Source: Bacteroidota bacterium (GTDB lineage Bacteria; Bacteroidota; Bacteroidia; Palsa-948). Taken from it: a stretch of 40,819 nt of DNA. This document shows, piece by piece, positions 30,071-38,018 of the stretch (positions are counted from its first letter, which is position 1; every line of letters begins with the position of its first letter). Location: contig JACQAL010000040.1 of assembly GCA_016195025.1 (NCBI GenBank), positions 1-40,819 of the forward strand, given 5' to 3'. The position numbers and the translations under genes were made by a program. Below the pieces are notes generated by a model. It searched no databases, was not told where the DNA came from, and saw only the letters and a program-made list of their open reading frames with translations.

Positions 30071-30601
30071 ATGAAACTCATCGTCATATCATCACCAGAA
30101 AATATTCCGAATGAAATTGGAATAATAAATTCTCTGTTTGAAAACGGGTTGGAAATTTTTCACATACACAAGCACGATTTTTCAGAGGAAGAAATAAAAA
30201 ATTATTTTGGAAGGTTTCCAAAAAAATATTCCTGCAGAATTTTTTATCATTCACAGTTTCCAAAATTTTATTCGCTGAATGAATTAGATAATTATTATAA
30301 GAAATATGAATATGCTTTCCTCTCCCCCATTTTCGACAGCATTTCTAAAATTAATTACAAATCAAAATTTGATTTACAAGAAGTGAAAGAAAGAATTAAA
30401 CACAAAAAAATTATTGCACTTGGAGGAATTGATGAAGATAAAATTTCAATCTGCCATAAACTTGGTTTTGCAGGAGTGGCTGTTCTCGGAGCAATATGGA
30501 ACAGCCCAAATTCTATAGAGAAGTTTAAAAGATTAAAACTGCTTTGTCATGCTGAACGAAGTGAAGCATCTGTTTTAGATTCTTCGCTGCGCTCAGAATG
30601 A
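30071..30601 (+). CDS. Short ThiE/TenI-like protein, possibly degenerate
   Basis: This 176-residue ThiE/TenI-superfamily relative lines up with the protein at 20471-21100: both share the N-terminal strand and helix, the EYAFLSPIFDS / DYVLLSPVFDS strand and a GG[IV][DS] ... LGF[AN]G segment. It lacks about 36 residues that in the other copy hold the GVYISRSHK strand and the following basic helix. It may be a specialised or decaying tautomerase. The last roughly 18 residues (CHAERSEASVLDSSLRSE) and the stop come from a dispersed repeat. It starts 1 nt after the phosphatase stop and lies 10 nt before thiD. Confidence 0.7.
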   Translation: MKLIVISSPENIPNEIGIINSLFENGLEIFHIHKHDFSEEEIKNYFGRFPKKYSCRIFYHSQFPKFYSLNELDNYYKKYEYAFLSPIFDSISKINYKSKFDLQEVKERIKHKKIIALGGIDEDKISICHKLGFAGVAVLGAIWNSPNSIEKFKRLKLLCHAERSEASVLDSSLRSE

Positions 30602-30603
30602 CA
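30545..30603. repeat. GTCATGCTGAACG-type dispersed hairpin at the 3' end of the short TenI-like gene
   Basis: TGTCATGCTGA (30545-30555) faces TCAGAATGACA (30593-30603), and the inner arms GAAGCATCT and AGATTCTTC pair. The gene's TGA stop is inside the right arm, as in thiF. Confidence 0.8.
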
Positions 30604-30611
30604 GAACCATT

Positions 30612-31367
30612 ATGCCAAAAGAAAGACCTTGTGTTTTAAGTATTGCCGGCTTCGATCCCAGCGGAGGCGCGGGAGTTCTTGCGGATATAAAAACATTTGA
30701 ACAGCATATGGTTTTAGGAATGGGAGTTGTCACCGGATTAACTTTTCAGAACGATTCCGAATTTGATGGAGTGAAATGGATTGAGACCAATGAAATCATA
30801 AAACAGATTGAAGTTCTTACGAGAAAATATAGATTTCAGTTTGTGAAATTTGGAATGATAAAAGATTTAGAAACTCTTGAACAAATTATTTCCTTTTGCC
30901 AACTGCCGACTGCCGACTGCCGGCTGGTTTGGGATCCAATTCTACAAGCAAGCGCAGGATTTGAAATTCATAAAAACTTTGAAAAAGAAAAACTCATTTC
31001 CATTCTCAAAAATATTTATCTCCTCACCCCCAACACCGATGAAATAAAAATTCTTTCTGGAGAATCAGATGAAATGAAAGGAGCAAAAGAATTATCAAAA
31101 TATTGCAATGTATTTCTGAAGGGCGGGCACAGCGAAAAACAAAAGGGGAAAGATTTCCTGTTTACAACAGACGGAAAGGTTTTTCCATACAGAGCAAAGA
31201 AAATTTCAGCAACAAGAAAGCATGGAAGCGGATGTGTACTATCTTCGGCAATCACGGCAAATCTATCGAATGGAAATAATCTTCAGCGCTCTTGTCTGAA
31301 GGGAAAAGATTACGTGACAAAATTTTTATCGAGTAATAAAACATTGCACGGCTACCACAAAAATTGA
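30612..31367 (+). CDS. thiD: Hydroxymethylpyrimidine/phosphomethylpyrimidine kinase ThiD
   Basis: ThiD phosphorylates hydroxymethylpyrimidine and its monophosphate to the diphosphate used by ThiE. It is 251 residues. The start VLSIAGFDPSGGAGVLADIKTFEQH is the ribokinase-like signature. WDPILQASAG, LLTPNTDEIKILSG, VFLKGGHSEKQKG and the catalytic HGSGCVLSSAITANLS (GxGC anion hole) are present. A stretch ISFCQLPTADCRLVWDP contains about 10 residues encoded by a CTGCC-type tandem repeat in place of a usual short linker. Catalytic motifs are intact, so activity is expected. Confidence 0.93.
   Translation: MPKERPCVLSIAGFDPSGGAGVLADIKTFEQHMVLGMGVVTGLTFQNDSEFDGVKWIETNEIIKQIEVLTRKYRFQFVKFGMIKDLETLEQIISFCQLPTADCRLVWDPILQASAGFEIHKNFEKEKLISILKNIYLLTPNTDEIKILSGESDEMKGAKELSKYCNVFLKGGHSEKQKGKDFLFTTDGKVFPYRAKKISATRKHGSGCVLSSAITANLSNGNNLQRSCLKGKDYVTKFLSSNKTLHGYHKN
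30897..30927. repeat. CTGCC-type tandem repeat inside thiD
   Basis: TGCCAACTGCCGACTGCCGACTGCCGGCTGG contains a 7-bp unit (GACTGCC-like) about four times. It encodes QLPTADCRL in frame. The same family is at 7313-7343 and 15988-16019. Confidence 0.7.
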
Positions 31368-31369
31368 CT

Positions 31370-32011
31370 ATGGAGGAATTATATAAAAAACTTCTCGAAG
31401 GAAATAAAAAATGGGTTGCTAAAAAACTCAAGGAAGAACCCAACTTCTTCAATGATTTAGCAAAAGGTCAGCAACCGGGGGTGTTATGGATTGGCTGTTC
31501 GGACAGCCGCGTTCCCGCCAATGAAATCACCGGAACAAAATCAGGCGAGGTGTTCGTACACCGCAACATTGCAAATATGGTCGTTCACAATGACACAAAC
31601 TTGCTGAGCGTGCTTGATTTCGCGGTGAACATTTTAGAAATAAAACATGTGATTGTTTGCGGACATTATAACTGCGGAGGAATTACTGCCGCGCTCAGCA
31701 ACAAACATTATGGAGGAATGATTGACAACTGGCTCAGCAATATTAAAGATGCGTACCGACTTCACAATAAAGAACTGGATAAAATTTCTGACTTGGAAAA
31801 AAGAAATCGCAGATTGACCGAACTCAATATCATCGAACAGGTTTACAATCTCTGTAAAACATCTATCATTCAACGTGCCTGGGAAAAACATAAGCGTCCG
31901 CACGTGCACGGATGGGTGTATGATGTTTCCAACGGACTAATAAAAGATTTGAACGTAACGGTGCGCGATGATTCCGAAATGCACAGCATTTATAAAATTG
32001 CTTTCAGGTGA
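31370..32011 (+). CDS. Beta-class carbonic anhydrase
   Basis: This 213-residue cytosolic zinc enzyme interconverts CO2 and bicarbonate. The zinc ligands are the first cysteine in GCSDSRVPANE and the His-x-x-Cys of HYNCGG. EVFVHRNIANMV and VHGWVYDVSNGLI are conserved. The ATG at 31370 follows the thiD stop by 2 nt, and its stop overlaps the thiE GTG by 4 nt. The gene is therefore firmly inside the thiamine operon under the TPP riboswitch, though no thiamine step is known to need carbonic anhydrase. Confidence 0.95.
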   Translation: MEELYKKLLEGNKKWVAKKLKEEPNFFNDLAKGQQPGVLWIGCSDSRVPANEITGTKSGEVFVHRNIANMVVHNDTNLLSVLDFAVNILEIKHVIVCGHYNCGGITAALSNKHYGGMIDNWLSNIKDAYRLHNKELDKISDLEKRNRRLTELNIIEQVYNLCKTSIIQRAWEKHKRPHVHGWVYDVSNGLIKDLNVTVRDDSEMHSIYKIAFR

Positions 32012-32652
32012 TTTCCAGATTTCATTACATCACACAGGATATTTTGAATTTTTCTCACTCGCAACTTGCCGAATTCGCCTGCAAAGGCGGAGCAGATTGG
32101 GTTCAACTCAGGGTGAAAAATAAATCTTTTGATGAGTGGAAAAAAATTGCAGAAGAAACAAAATTAATTTGCCTCAAGTACGGAGCAAAATTAATTGTCA
32201 ACGATAATATTCAGATAGCAAAAGAGATTTGTGCAGATGGAGTTCATCTTGGAAAAGAAGATATGAATCCGAAAGAAGCGAGAAAAATTCTTGGAAATAA
32301 TATTATTATCGGAGGCAGCACAAATACAATTGACGATGTAAAAAAAAGAATTGAGGAAAGTTGTGATTACATTGGAGTTGGTCCGTTTCAATTTACATCA
32401 ACAAAAGAAAAACTGAATCCTGTTCTTGGATTATATGAAATAAGAAAAATCGCTGAGCAGTTCGGAAATAAAATTCCGATGATTGCGATTGGAGGAATTA
32501 AATTAGAAAATATTGAATCCTTAATGCAAACCGGAATTCACGGAGTGGCGGTTTCATCGGCTATAAATCTGGTGGAAGATAAAATTGAAGCCACAAAAAA
32601 CTTCTGCCACAGATTACACAGGTTCTCACAGATGAAAAAAGAATCAGTGTAA
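32008..32652 (+). CDS. thiE: Thiamine phosphate synthase ThiE
   Basis: ThiE joins the pyrimidine diphosphate to the thiazole phosphate to give thiamine monophosphate. It is 214 residues. Motifs in order: YITQD, ADWVQLRVKNKS, LIVNDNIQIAKEICADGVHLGKEDM, GGSTNTIDDV, DYIGVGPFQFTSTKE and IAIGGIKLENIESLMQTGIHGVAVSSAI. The start is GTG at 32008, overlapping the carbonic anhydrase stop. The C-terminal tail (FCHRLHRFSQMKKESV) is encoded by a dispersed repeat. It is the last gene of the riboswitch operon. Confidence 0.95.
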   Translation: MISRFHYITQDILNFSHSQLAEFACKGGADWVQLRVKNKSFDEWKKIAEETKLICLKYGAKLIVNDNIQIAKEICADGVHLGKEDMNPKEARKILGNNIIIGGSTNTIDDVKKRIEESCDYIGVGPFQFTSTKEKLNPVLGLYEIRKIAEQFGNKIPMIAIGGIKLENIESLMQTGIHGVAVSSAINLVEDKIEATKNFCHRLHRFSQMKKESV

Positions 32653-32673
32653 ATCTGTGAAATCAGTGGCTAT
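32605..32673. repeat. AATCTGTG-type inverted repeat between thiE and clpX
   Basis: GCCACAGATTACACAGG and CACTGATTTCACAGATTTACAC (minus strand) are diverged inverted copies that form a long imperfect hairpin spanning the thiE 3' end and the intergenic gap. The unit ends right at the clpX stop (TAG on the minus strand). The AATCTGTG core recurs at 5505-5534. It might end transcription between the convergent operons. Confidence 0.65.
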
Positions 32674-33923
32674 GCTGCTTTCAATCTCTTCAACTTGCTT
32701 CTGGAAAGTTTTTCTTTTGCGTAATCGAGTGTGATATGAAGTTCTTTTGTTTTTCCTTCCGAAGGAATTTCGAACATCGCATCTGTCATCACCGCTTCGC
32801 AGAGAGAGCGCAAACCACGCGCGCCTAATTTAAACTCTGTTGCTTTTTCTACTATGAATTCAAGCGCTTCATCATCGAAAGTAAGTTTCACTCCGTCCAT
32901 TTCAAAAAGTTTTACATACTGCTTGATAAGCGCGTTCTTCGGGTCAGTGAGAATTTTTCTCAATGCGCTTTCATCCAGCGGAGCCAGATAAGTGAGCACA
33001 GGCAAGCGTCCGATGAGTTCGGGAATCATTCCGAATTTTTTTAAATCGGGAGGAGCCACATACTGCAAAATATTTTCTCTATCAATCGCGTCCATTTCTT
33101 TTGATGCAGCATATCCAAGCGACTGCGGTTTGATTCTTCGCGCAATCATTTTTTCAATTCCGTCAAACGCACCGCCACAAATAAAAAGAATATTGGAAGT
33201 ATCCACCTGAATTAATTTTTGCTCCGGATGTTTTCTTCCGCCTTGCGGAGGAACATTCACCGTTGAACCTTCAAGCAGTTTTAGTAATCCTTGCTGAACT
33301 CCTTCTCCGGAAACATCGCGCGTGATACTTGGATTATCTCCCTTGCGGGCAATTTTATCAATCTCATCTATGAAAACAATTCCTCTTTCAGCGGACACAA
33401 CATCAAAATCCGCCACTTGCAAAAGGCGCGCGAGAATGCTTTCCACATCTTCACCCACATATCCAGCTTCCGTGAGAACGGTTGCATCCGCAATGCAGAA
33501 TGGAACGTTCAGAATTTTTGCAATGGTACGAGCAAGTAAAGTTTTTCCTGTGCCTGTTTCACCCACCAAAATAATATTTGATTTTTCAATTTCAATTTCA
33601 TCTTGTCCTTTTCCTGTGGTGCGTTTCGGCTTCTGTAAAATTCTTTTGTAATGATTATACACGGCAACAGACAAAACTTTCTTTGCGTCATCCTGCCCGA
33701 TTACAAATTCATCCAGATGTTTTTTGATTTCGCTTGGCTTCACAAGATTCAAAACAAAATGAGAAGATTTTCCTCCCTTTGCTTTCAGTTCCTGCTTCAC
33801 TACTTGGTGTGCCTGCTCGGTGCAATGATCGCAGATGTGTCCGTCCAAGCCCGACACCATCACGTTAATGTCCTGCTGGTCTCGCCCGCAAAAAGAACAT
33901 TTTATATTTTTCTGACTTGCCAT
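32670..33923 (-). CDS. clpX: ATP-dependent Clp protease ATP-binding subunit ClpX
   Basis: ClpX (417 residues) is the AAA+ unfoldase that feeds proteins to ClpP. The N-terminal zinc finger has CSFCGRDQ and CDHCTEQ. Walker A is [14 protein letters not shown], Walker [10 protein letters not shown], sensor segments [18 protein letters not shown], and the [10 protein letters not shown] pore loop is clear. The ClpP-docking loop that is IGF in many bacteria reads LGY here ([11 protein letters not shown]). It lies 3 nt downstream of clpP in a tig-clpP-clpX operon. Confidence 0.97.
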   Translation of the reverse strand: MASQKNIKCSFCGRDQQDINVMVSGLDGHICDHCTEQAHQVVKQELKAKGGKSSHFVLNLVKPSEIKKHLDEFVIGQDDAKKVLSVAVYNHYKRILQKPKRTTGKGQDEIEIEKSNIILVGETGTGKTLLARTIAKILNVPFCIADATVLTEAGYVGEDVESILARLLQVADFDVVSAERGIVFIDEIDKIARKGDNPSITRDVSGEGVQQGLLKLLEGSTVNVPPQGGRKHPEQKLIQVDTSNILFICGGAFDGIEKMIARRIKPQSLGYAASKEMDAIDRENILQYVAPPDLKKFGMIPELIGRLPVLTYLAPLDESALRKILTDPKNALIKQYVKLFEMDGVKLTFDDEALEFIVEKATEFKLGARGLRSLCEAVMTDAMFEIPSEGKTKELHITLDYAKEKLSRSKLKRLKAA

Positions 33924-33926
33924 AAA

Positions 33927-34622
33927 TTATTTTGTTGTGCGTACAAGAACTTCGTCAATCATTCCGTAATCCTTTGCTTCCTGCGCGGTCATCCAGTAAT
34001 CACGGTCAGAATCTTTCCAAACTTTATCGTACTCTTTTCCGGAATGTTTCGCAATAATTTCATACAGTTCTTTTTTCAGTTTCTGAATTTCACGCGCTGT
34101 GATTTCAATATCTGATGCCTGTCCTTCCGCTCCGCCCATCGGCTGGTGAATCATCACGCGTGCGTGCGGAAGCGCGCTGCGTTTTTTCGGTTCGCCCGCG
34201 CACATAATCACTGCGCCCATACTTGCTGCCATTCCTGTGCAAATAGTTGCAACATCCGGAGCGATGTATTGCATCGTATCATAAATTCCAAGCCCTGCGT
34301 AAACTGAACCGCCCGGAGTGTTGAGGTAAATCTGAATATCTTTTTTTGCGTCAACTGATTCTAAAAATAAAAGCTGCGCCTGAATAATATTTGCAACGTA
34401 ATCGTTGATGGGCACGCCAAGAAAAATAATCCTGTCCATCATAAGGCGGGAGAACACATCCATCGTTGCCACATTCAACTGGCGCTCTTCGATAATCGTT
34501 GGAGAAATATAATAGTCACCGCGAATCGTACTGCTGCTTAGTTTCGTGTAAGCATCCATAGTCAGACTGCTAATGCCTTTGTGTTTGGTTGCATATTTTC
34601 TAAATTCGTTTTGGTCAAACAT
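33927..34622 (-). CDS. clpP: ATP-dependent Clp protease proteolytic subunit ClpP
   Basis: ClpP is the serine-protease barrel of the ClpXP complex. It is 231 residues, longer than the usual roughly 195-205 because of an N-terminal stretch of about 35 residues (MFDQNEFRKYATKHKG...) typical of this phylum. The catalytic serine is in CTGMAASMGAV, the histidine in ARVMIHQPMGG and the aspartate in KDSDRDYWM. It lies 18 nt downstream of tig. Confidence 0.96.
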   Translation of the reverse strand: MFDQNEFRKYATKHKGISSLTMDAYTKLSSSTIRGDYYISPTIIEERQLNVATMDVFSRLMMDRIIFLGVPINDYVANIIQAQLLFLESVDAKKDIQIYLNTPGGSVYAGLGIYDTMQYIAPDVATICTGMAASMGAVIMCAGEPKKRSALPHARVMIHQPMGGAEGQASDIEITAREIQKLKKELYEIIAKHSGKEYDKVWKDSDRDYWMTAQEAKDYGMIDEVLVRTTK

Positions 34623-34640
34623 AAAAAAATGATTTATTAA

Positions 34641-35981
34641 TTAATGTGTATGTTCTTTCGTTTTGAAAAACTCATCGTAAGTTACTTCTTTTTTCTCTAT
34701 CGTGAAAGTATTTTTAAAAAGGTCAATTAACTTTTGGTCGTATAATCTATCGTAAGCATTGCGAATTTGTTTTTCATCCGCCATAACTTTTTTTACAGAA
34801 TCTTTCACCGTTGCTTCATCCGCGTTTGCCATTCCGTGTTTTGCAAAATTCATTTTCACAAGATTCGTAACGTAATGCTCCACTTCTTCCGAAGTAACGG
34901 CAACCTGGTATTTTTTCAGCAAATAATTTTCGAGCAGCTGCCACTTGAGCGCGTCTGAATAGGAGTGATATTCTTTATCAACTTGCTCAACAGAAATTTT
35001 TTCTTTATTTGTGGCGAGCAAATATCTTTTCAGAAATTCTTCCGGCAAAACGAGATTTGTTCTTTTCAAAAGTGATTCGACCACTTCATTCATAAATTTC
35101 CTGTCGCTGTCCGAAACAAACATCACGGCAAGCTCTTCGCGGATTTTATTTCTGAATTCTTCTTCGCTGTTTATTTTTCCAGGACCATAAATCTTATCGA
35201 AGAGTTCTTGATTCACTTCCGCCTGGACAATGCGGCTGAGATTTTTCAAACGGAATTGAAGAGAAAGTCCGGAAAGTTTTTCTGCAGGCAACTCTAATAT
35301 TTCAAAAAGATATTGCGCATCATCAGAAAGATTTTCGAGAACAACTTTATCTTCTTTCTTCAGTCCAACAAGTTTTGCTTTGTTCTGCGCGTTGGTGATT
35401 TTGGAAATATCGAGCAGCGTGGTTTTGAAAGCTCCTCCGGGAACAACATTTCCTTCTTTATCCACTTCGGTGAAATCTCCTATGAGAACATCTTTTTCTT
35501 CACTCGCTTCCGGATGAATCACCTGACCGTAATTCCTGCGGAAATAATCCACGTGCTTGTTGATGAGTTCGTCATCCGCCTTCACAGTATAGTACGGAAA
35601 TTTTTCTTTAGAAGAAAGTTCAATGTCAATTTTTGGCGCGAGCCCGAGGTCATACTGAAATTCAAATTCCGTTTGGTTATCAAAATCAATATGTGAATCT
35701 TCTTTCGGAAGCGGGTTGCCGAGAATGTCAATTTTATTTTCCGAAATATATTTATGCAGCGATTCTGAAAGCATATCGTTAATTTCCTCCACGAGAATAT
35801 GTTTTCCGAAACGCTTCTTCACCAAATCCACCGGAACTTTTCCGGGACGGAAGCCGGGCAAATCAACCTTCTTCTGGTATTTTTTCAGCGCGTTGTTGTA
35901 CCGCTGAAGATAATCCGAAGGCGTGATTTTCACTTTCAAAACTGCGTTCAAATCATCCACATTTTCTTTGACAATGTCCAT
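34641..35981 (-). CDS. tig: Trigger factor
   Basis: Trigger factor (446 residues) is a ribosome-bound chaperone for nascent chains. The ribosome-binding signature LPGFRPGKVPVDLVKKRFGKHILVEE is at residues about 40-65. The middle PPIase-like region (about 140-245) is degenerate, as usual in Bacteroidota. The C-terminal helical arms include EFRNKIREEL and FLKRYLLATNK, and the C-terminus ends KTKEHTH. A TATCTTTG box lies upstream at 36007-36014. Confidence 0.95.
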   Translation of the reverse strand: MDIVKENVDDLNAVLKVKITPSDYLQRYNNALKKYQKKVDLPGFRPGKVPVDLVKKRFGKHILVEEINDMLSESLHKYISENKIDILGNPLPKEDSHIDFDNQTEFEFQYDLGLAPKIDIELSSKEKFPYYTVKADDELINKHVDYFRRNYGQVIHPEASEEKDVLIGDFTEVDKEGNVVPGGAFKTTLLDISKITNAQNKAKLVGLKKEDKVVLENLSDDAQYLFEILELPAEKLSGLSLQFRLKNLSRIVQAEVNQELFDKIYGPGKINSEEEFRNKIREELAVMFVSDSDRKFMNEVVESLLKRTNLVLPEEFLKRYLLATNKEKISVEQVDKEYHSYSDALKWQLLENYLLKKYQVAVTSEEVEHYVTNLVKMNFAKHGMANADEATVKDSVKKVMADEKQIRNAYDRLYDQKLIDLFKNTFTIEKKEVTYDEFFKTKEHTH

Positions 35982-36006
35982 AGTATATAATAAGGTATAA
36001 GGACGG

Positions 36007-36014
36007 CAAAGATA
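36007..36014 (-). promoter_or_regulatory. Putative -7 box of the tig-clpP-clpX operon
   Basis: The minus strand reads TATCTTTG, an exact TAnnTTTG match 25 nt before the tig ATG. A matching -33 TTG is not evident. Confidence 0.4.
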
Positions 36015-36071
36015 AAAGAAAATGGGTGATGAAGTTTTGGGTGAAAACTGTAAAAATTTTACGTATAAAAT

Positions 36072-37211
36072 TTAATATCTGGTCACCAGCGCAACTCTCT
36101 GCATTTTTTTCAGCGCGCCATTTTTAACAAAGGAAACTGTTCCGTTTTTTTCGAGCACGAGTTCGATTAAATCATCCACCGCATCATCGCGCACTTTTAA
36201 ACCTAGAATGTTGGACGACTTCGCGTAAATTTTTTCGCTGTCGGGTTTCTGAAATCCCGGCTGGCGAAAATCTTTTTCCACTACGAGCAGCAAACCTTTT
36301 CCTTCTTCCGCATTTCGCCAAACATCTTTCAACCCCATAACCAAACCTCGCGTCTTGATTTTATTTTCCAACTCTTTTATCAAAACAGTTTCCGAATCGC
36401 GCTGATGCTGTAAAACTTTTTTCCAGGTTTTCATTTCAAACTCTTCTTTCTTTTTGTCGGAATAATTTCCCGCCACCTGTGTGATTATTTTTTTCTGATA
36501 CTTCGTTACTTCGAGAAAGCTGCTCAGGCATTTCGCCACACCGGAAATTATGATGGGAATTTCTCCTGTCAAATATTCGGGAAGCACAGCATCAACGGTT
36601 CTATAAAATTCTTTCAGCCGGATAATTTTTATAATGCTCGTATCTTTTTCCGTGCTCTTGAGCGAATTGCCGTAAGAACTTCCACGTGCGGGCTTGTTGT
36701 AAATAAAATCGTCTTTATATTCCTTCGGAAAATTTTTATCCGCGATTTCCCTATGAATTCCATCCTTCCCGATAAACAACCTTGCTGAATTTAATGTGAG
36801 CACCAACACAAGATATTCCGCCATGTAATGTTCCTTGTAAAGCATATCGCGGATTTCAAATGAATCGCCAATAATTATTTTCTCTGTTACATCAAAAGGA
36901 AAATAAACTAAGTGTGCAATGTTTTCCGAAACAAAAATTCCAACTCCTTTTCCGCTGTGAATAAAATTAATTTTATCGTGAAGTTTAGTAATCGTATCCG
37001 AAATTTTTTTCAGAAGTGCTGCCTGCGTTTTATCTTTTGCCCGGATTTGCTTGAGTTGCTCTTTAGCTTTTTTGATTACGTTTTTTACCCTGGCAGGATT
37101 CTGATTTCTTTCCGGAGAAATTTTATACATAGGAGTAATAATGGAAATGCAGAGCTTTCCCGCTTCTTCAAACATTTCCTGCAATTCAGGGCTTGTAAAT
37201 TTTTTCTTCAC
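36072..37211 (-). CDS. Bacterial archaeo-eukaryotic release factor-like protein (baeRF family 3-like)
   Basis: This 379-residue protein resembles the baeRF group, distant relatives of eRF1/Pelota. Recognisable are an N-terminal RNA-binding-like region (SPERNQNPARVKNVIKKAKEQL), GVGIFVSENIAHLVYFPFDV with GDSFEIRDML, the middle domain EYLVLVLTLNSARLF, and a C-terminal KGLLLVVEKDF. No GGQ peptide-release motif is visible, so hydrolysis of peptidyl-tRNA is unlikely. Ribosome binding, rescue or hibernation is the best guess from family knowledge. It lies 9 nt after the DUF2267 gene and is presumably co-transcribed with it. The family call is from memory of motif layout. Confidence 0.65.
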   Translation of the reverse strand: MKKKFTSPELQEMFEEAGKLCISIITPMYKISPERNQNPARVKNVIKKAKEQLKQIRAKDKTQAALLKKISDTITKLHDKINFIHSGKGVGIFVSENIAHLVYFPFDVTEKIIIGDSFEIRDMLYKEHYMAEYLVLVLTLNSARLFIGKDGIHREIADKNFPKEYKDDFIYNKPARGSSYGNSLKSTEKDTSIIKIIRLKEFYRTVDAVLPEYLTGEIPIIISGVAKCLSSFLEVTKYQKKIITQVAGNYSDKKKEEFEMKTWKKVLQHQRDSETVLIKELENKIKTRGLVMGLKDVWRNAEEGKGLLLVVEKDFRQPGFQKPDSEKIYAKSSNILGLKVRDDAVDDLIELVLEKNGTVSFVKNGALKKMQRVALVTRY

Positions 37212-37220
37212 AAAAAGAAT

Positions 37221-37796
37221 TTAATAATCTTCTATCGGCGCCACTATTTCCTTGTTGAGCATGTTTTTTATATGCCGCATTTGCCCGGCACTCATATTAT
37301 TTTCCAAAACAAAAAACACCGCCTGCAAACTTTCTTCGATGGATTCGGCATCAGGAAAGTCGGCAAAGGCAGCAAGCCCGTCCCTATCATAAATGTAATC
37401 GAGGAATTCTTCTTTGTGGCGGAGAATCACAGGCGTTTTTGAAATATCATATTGGTCGAGCCAGATTGCCTTGAGCATCATCGGCAAACCTTGCGCAAAC
37501 TGAATGGAATCATCTGCCGGCAAACGGTCGCGCAGCGCGTGAAGCACTGCGCGCGTAATCCGCGCAGCGCGGTTGCGGTTGGTATTTAATTCTTCGGCAA
37601 CATCTTTTATAAAACGGTTTCCTTCCGAAGCGTATTCTTCAAAGTTCATGGTTTTAATTTTTCTTCTGCGTTCTTCGGTGGAAGTTTTGTAAATGCGGTT
37701 CCATTTTTCATCCTCTACCCGCTGGCGTGTTCCGTTACCGAGTTCGGGTTTATAAAGGGAGCGAATTGCATTTTTGGTGGGTGAATGGTTTTTCAT
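37221..37796 (-). CDS. DUF2267-like protein
   Basis: This 191-residue cytosolic protein has a basic N-terminus (HSPTKNAIRSLYKPELGNGTRQR). A helical domain from about residue 50, MNFEEYASEGNRFIKDVAEELN...ARITRAVLHALRDRLPADDSIQFAQGLPMMLKAIWLDQYD, is the usual DUF2267 pattern. Its function is unknown, and it often lies in stress-gene clusters. The ATG at 37796 is chosen over openings further upstream. A TATCTTTT-like box lies about 33 nt upstream. The gap of 222 nt to the divergent cysN gene holds nothing else I can identify. Confidence 0.7.
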   Translation of the reverse strand: MKNHSPTKNAIRSLYKPELGNGTRQRVEDEKWNRIYKTSTEERRRKIKTMNFEEYASEGNRFIKDVAEELNTNRNRAARITRAVLHALRDRLPADDSIQFAQGLPMMLKAIWLDQYDISKTPVILRHKEEFLDYIYDRDGLAAFADFPDAESIEESLQAVFFVLENNMSAGQMRHIKNMLNKEIVAPIEDY

Positions 37797-38018
37797 GAGA
37801 TTATTTTTAAAATTGTTTTCAAAAAAGATACCTTGCTTAAATTTTATTCTCTGAGAAAAATAGTTCTCAGTTTGTCCTGCTAAATTCACAGTAATGAAAA
37901 GAAAAGGAAATGATAAAAATCATATACAGAAAGAATCCATGTCATTTTTTTCCGACAGGATTTTAAAAATACTTCAGCGAAAAAAGTTTTTGTAACTTCA
38001 CGCTCCTTTAGAAAATTC

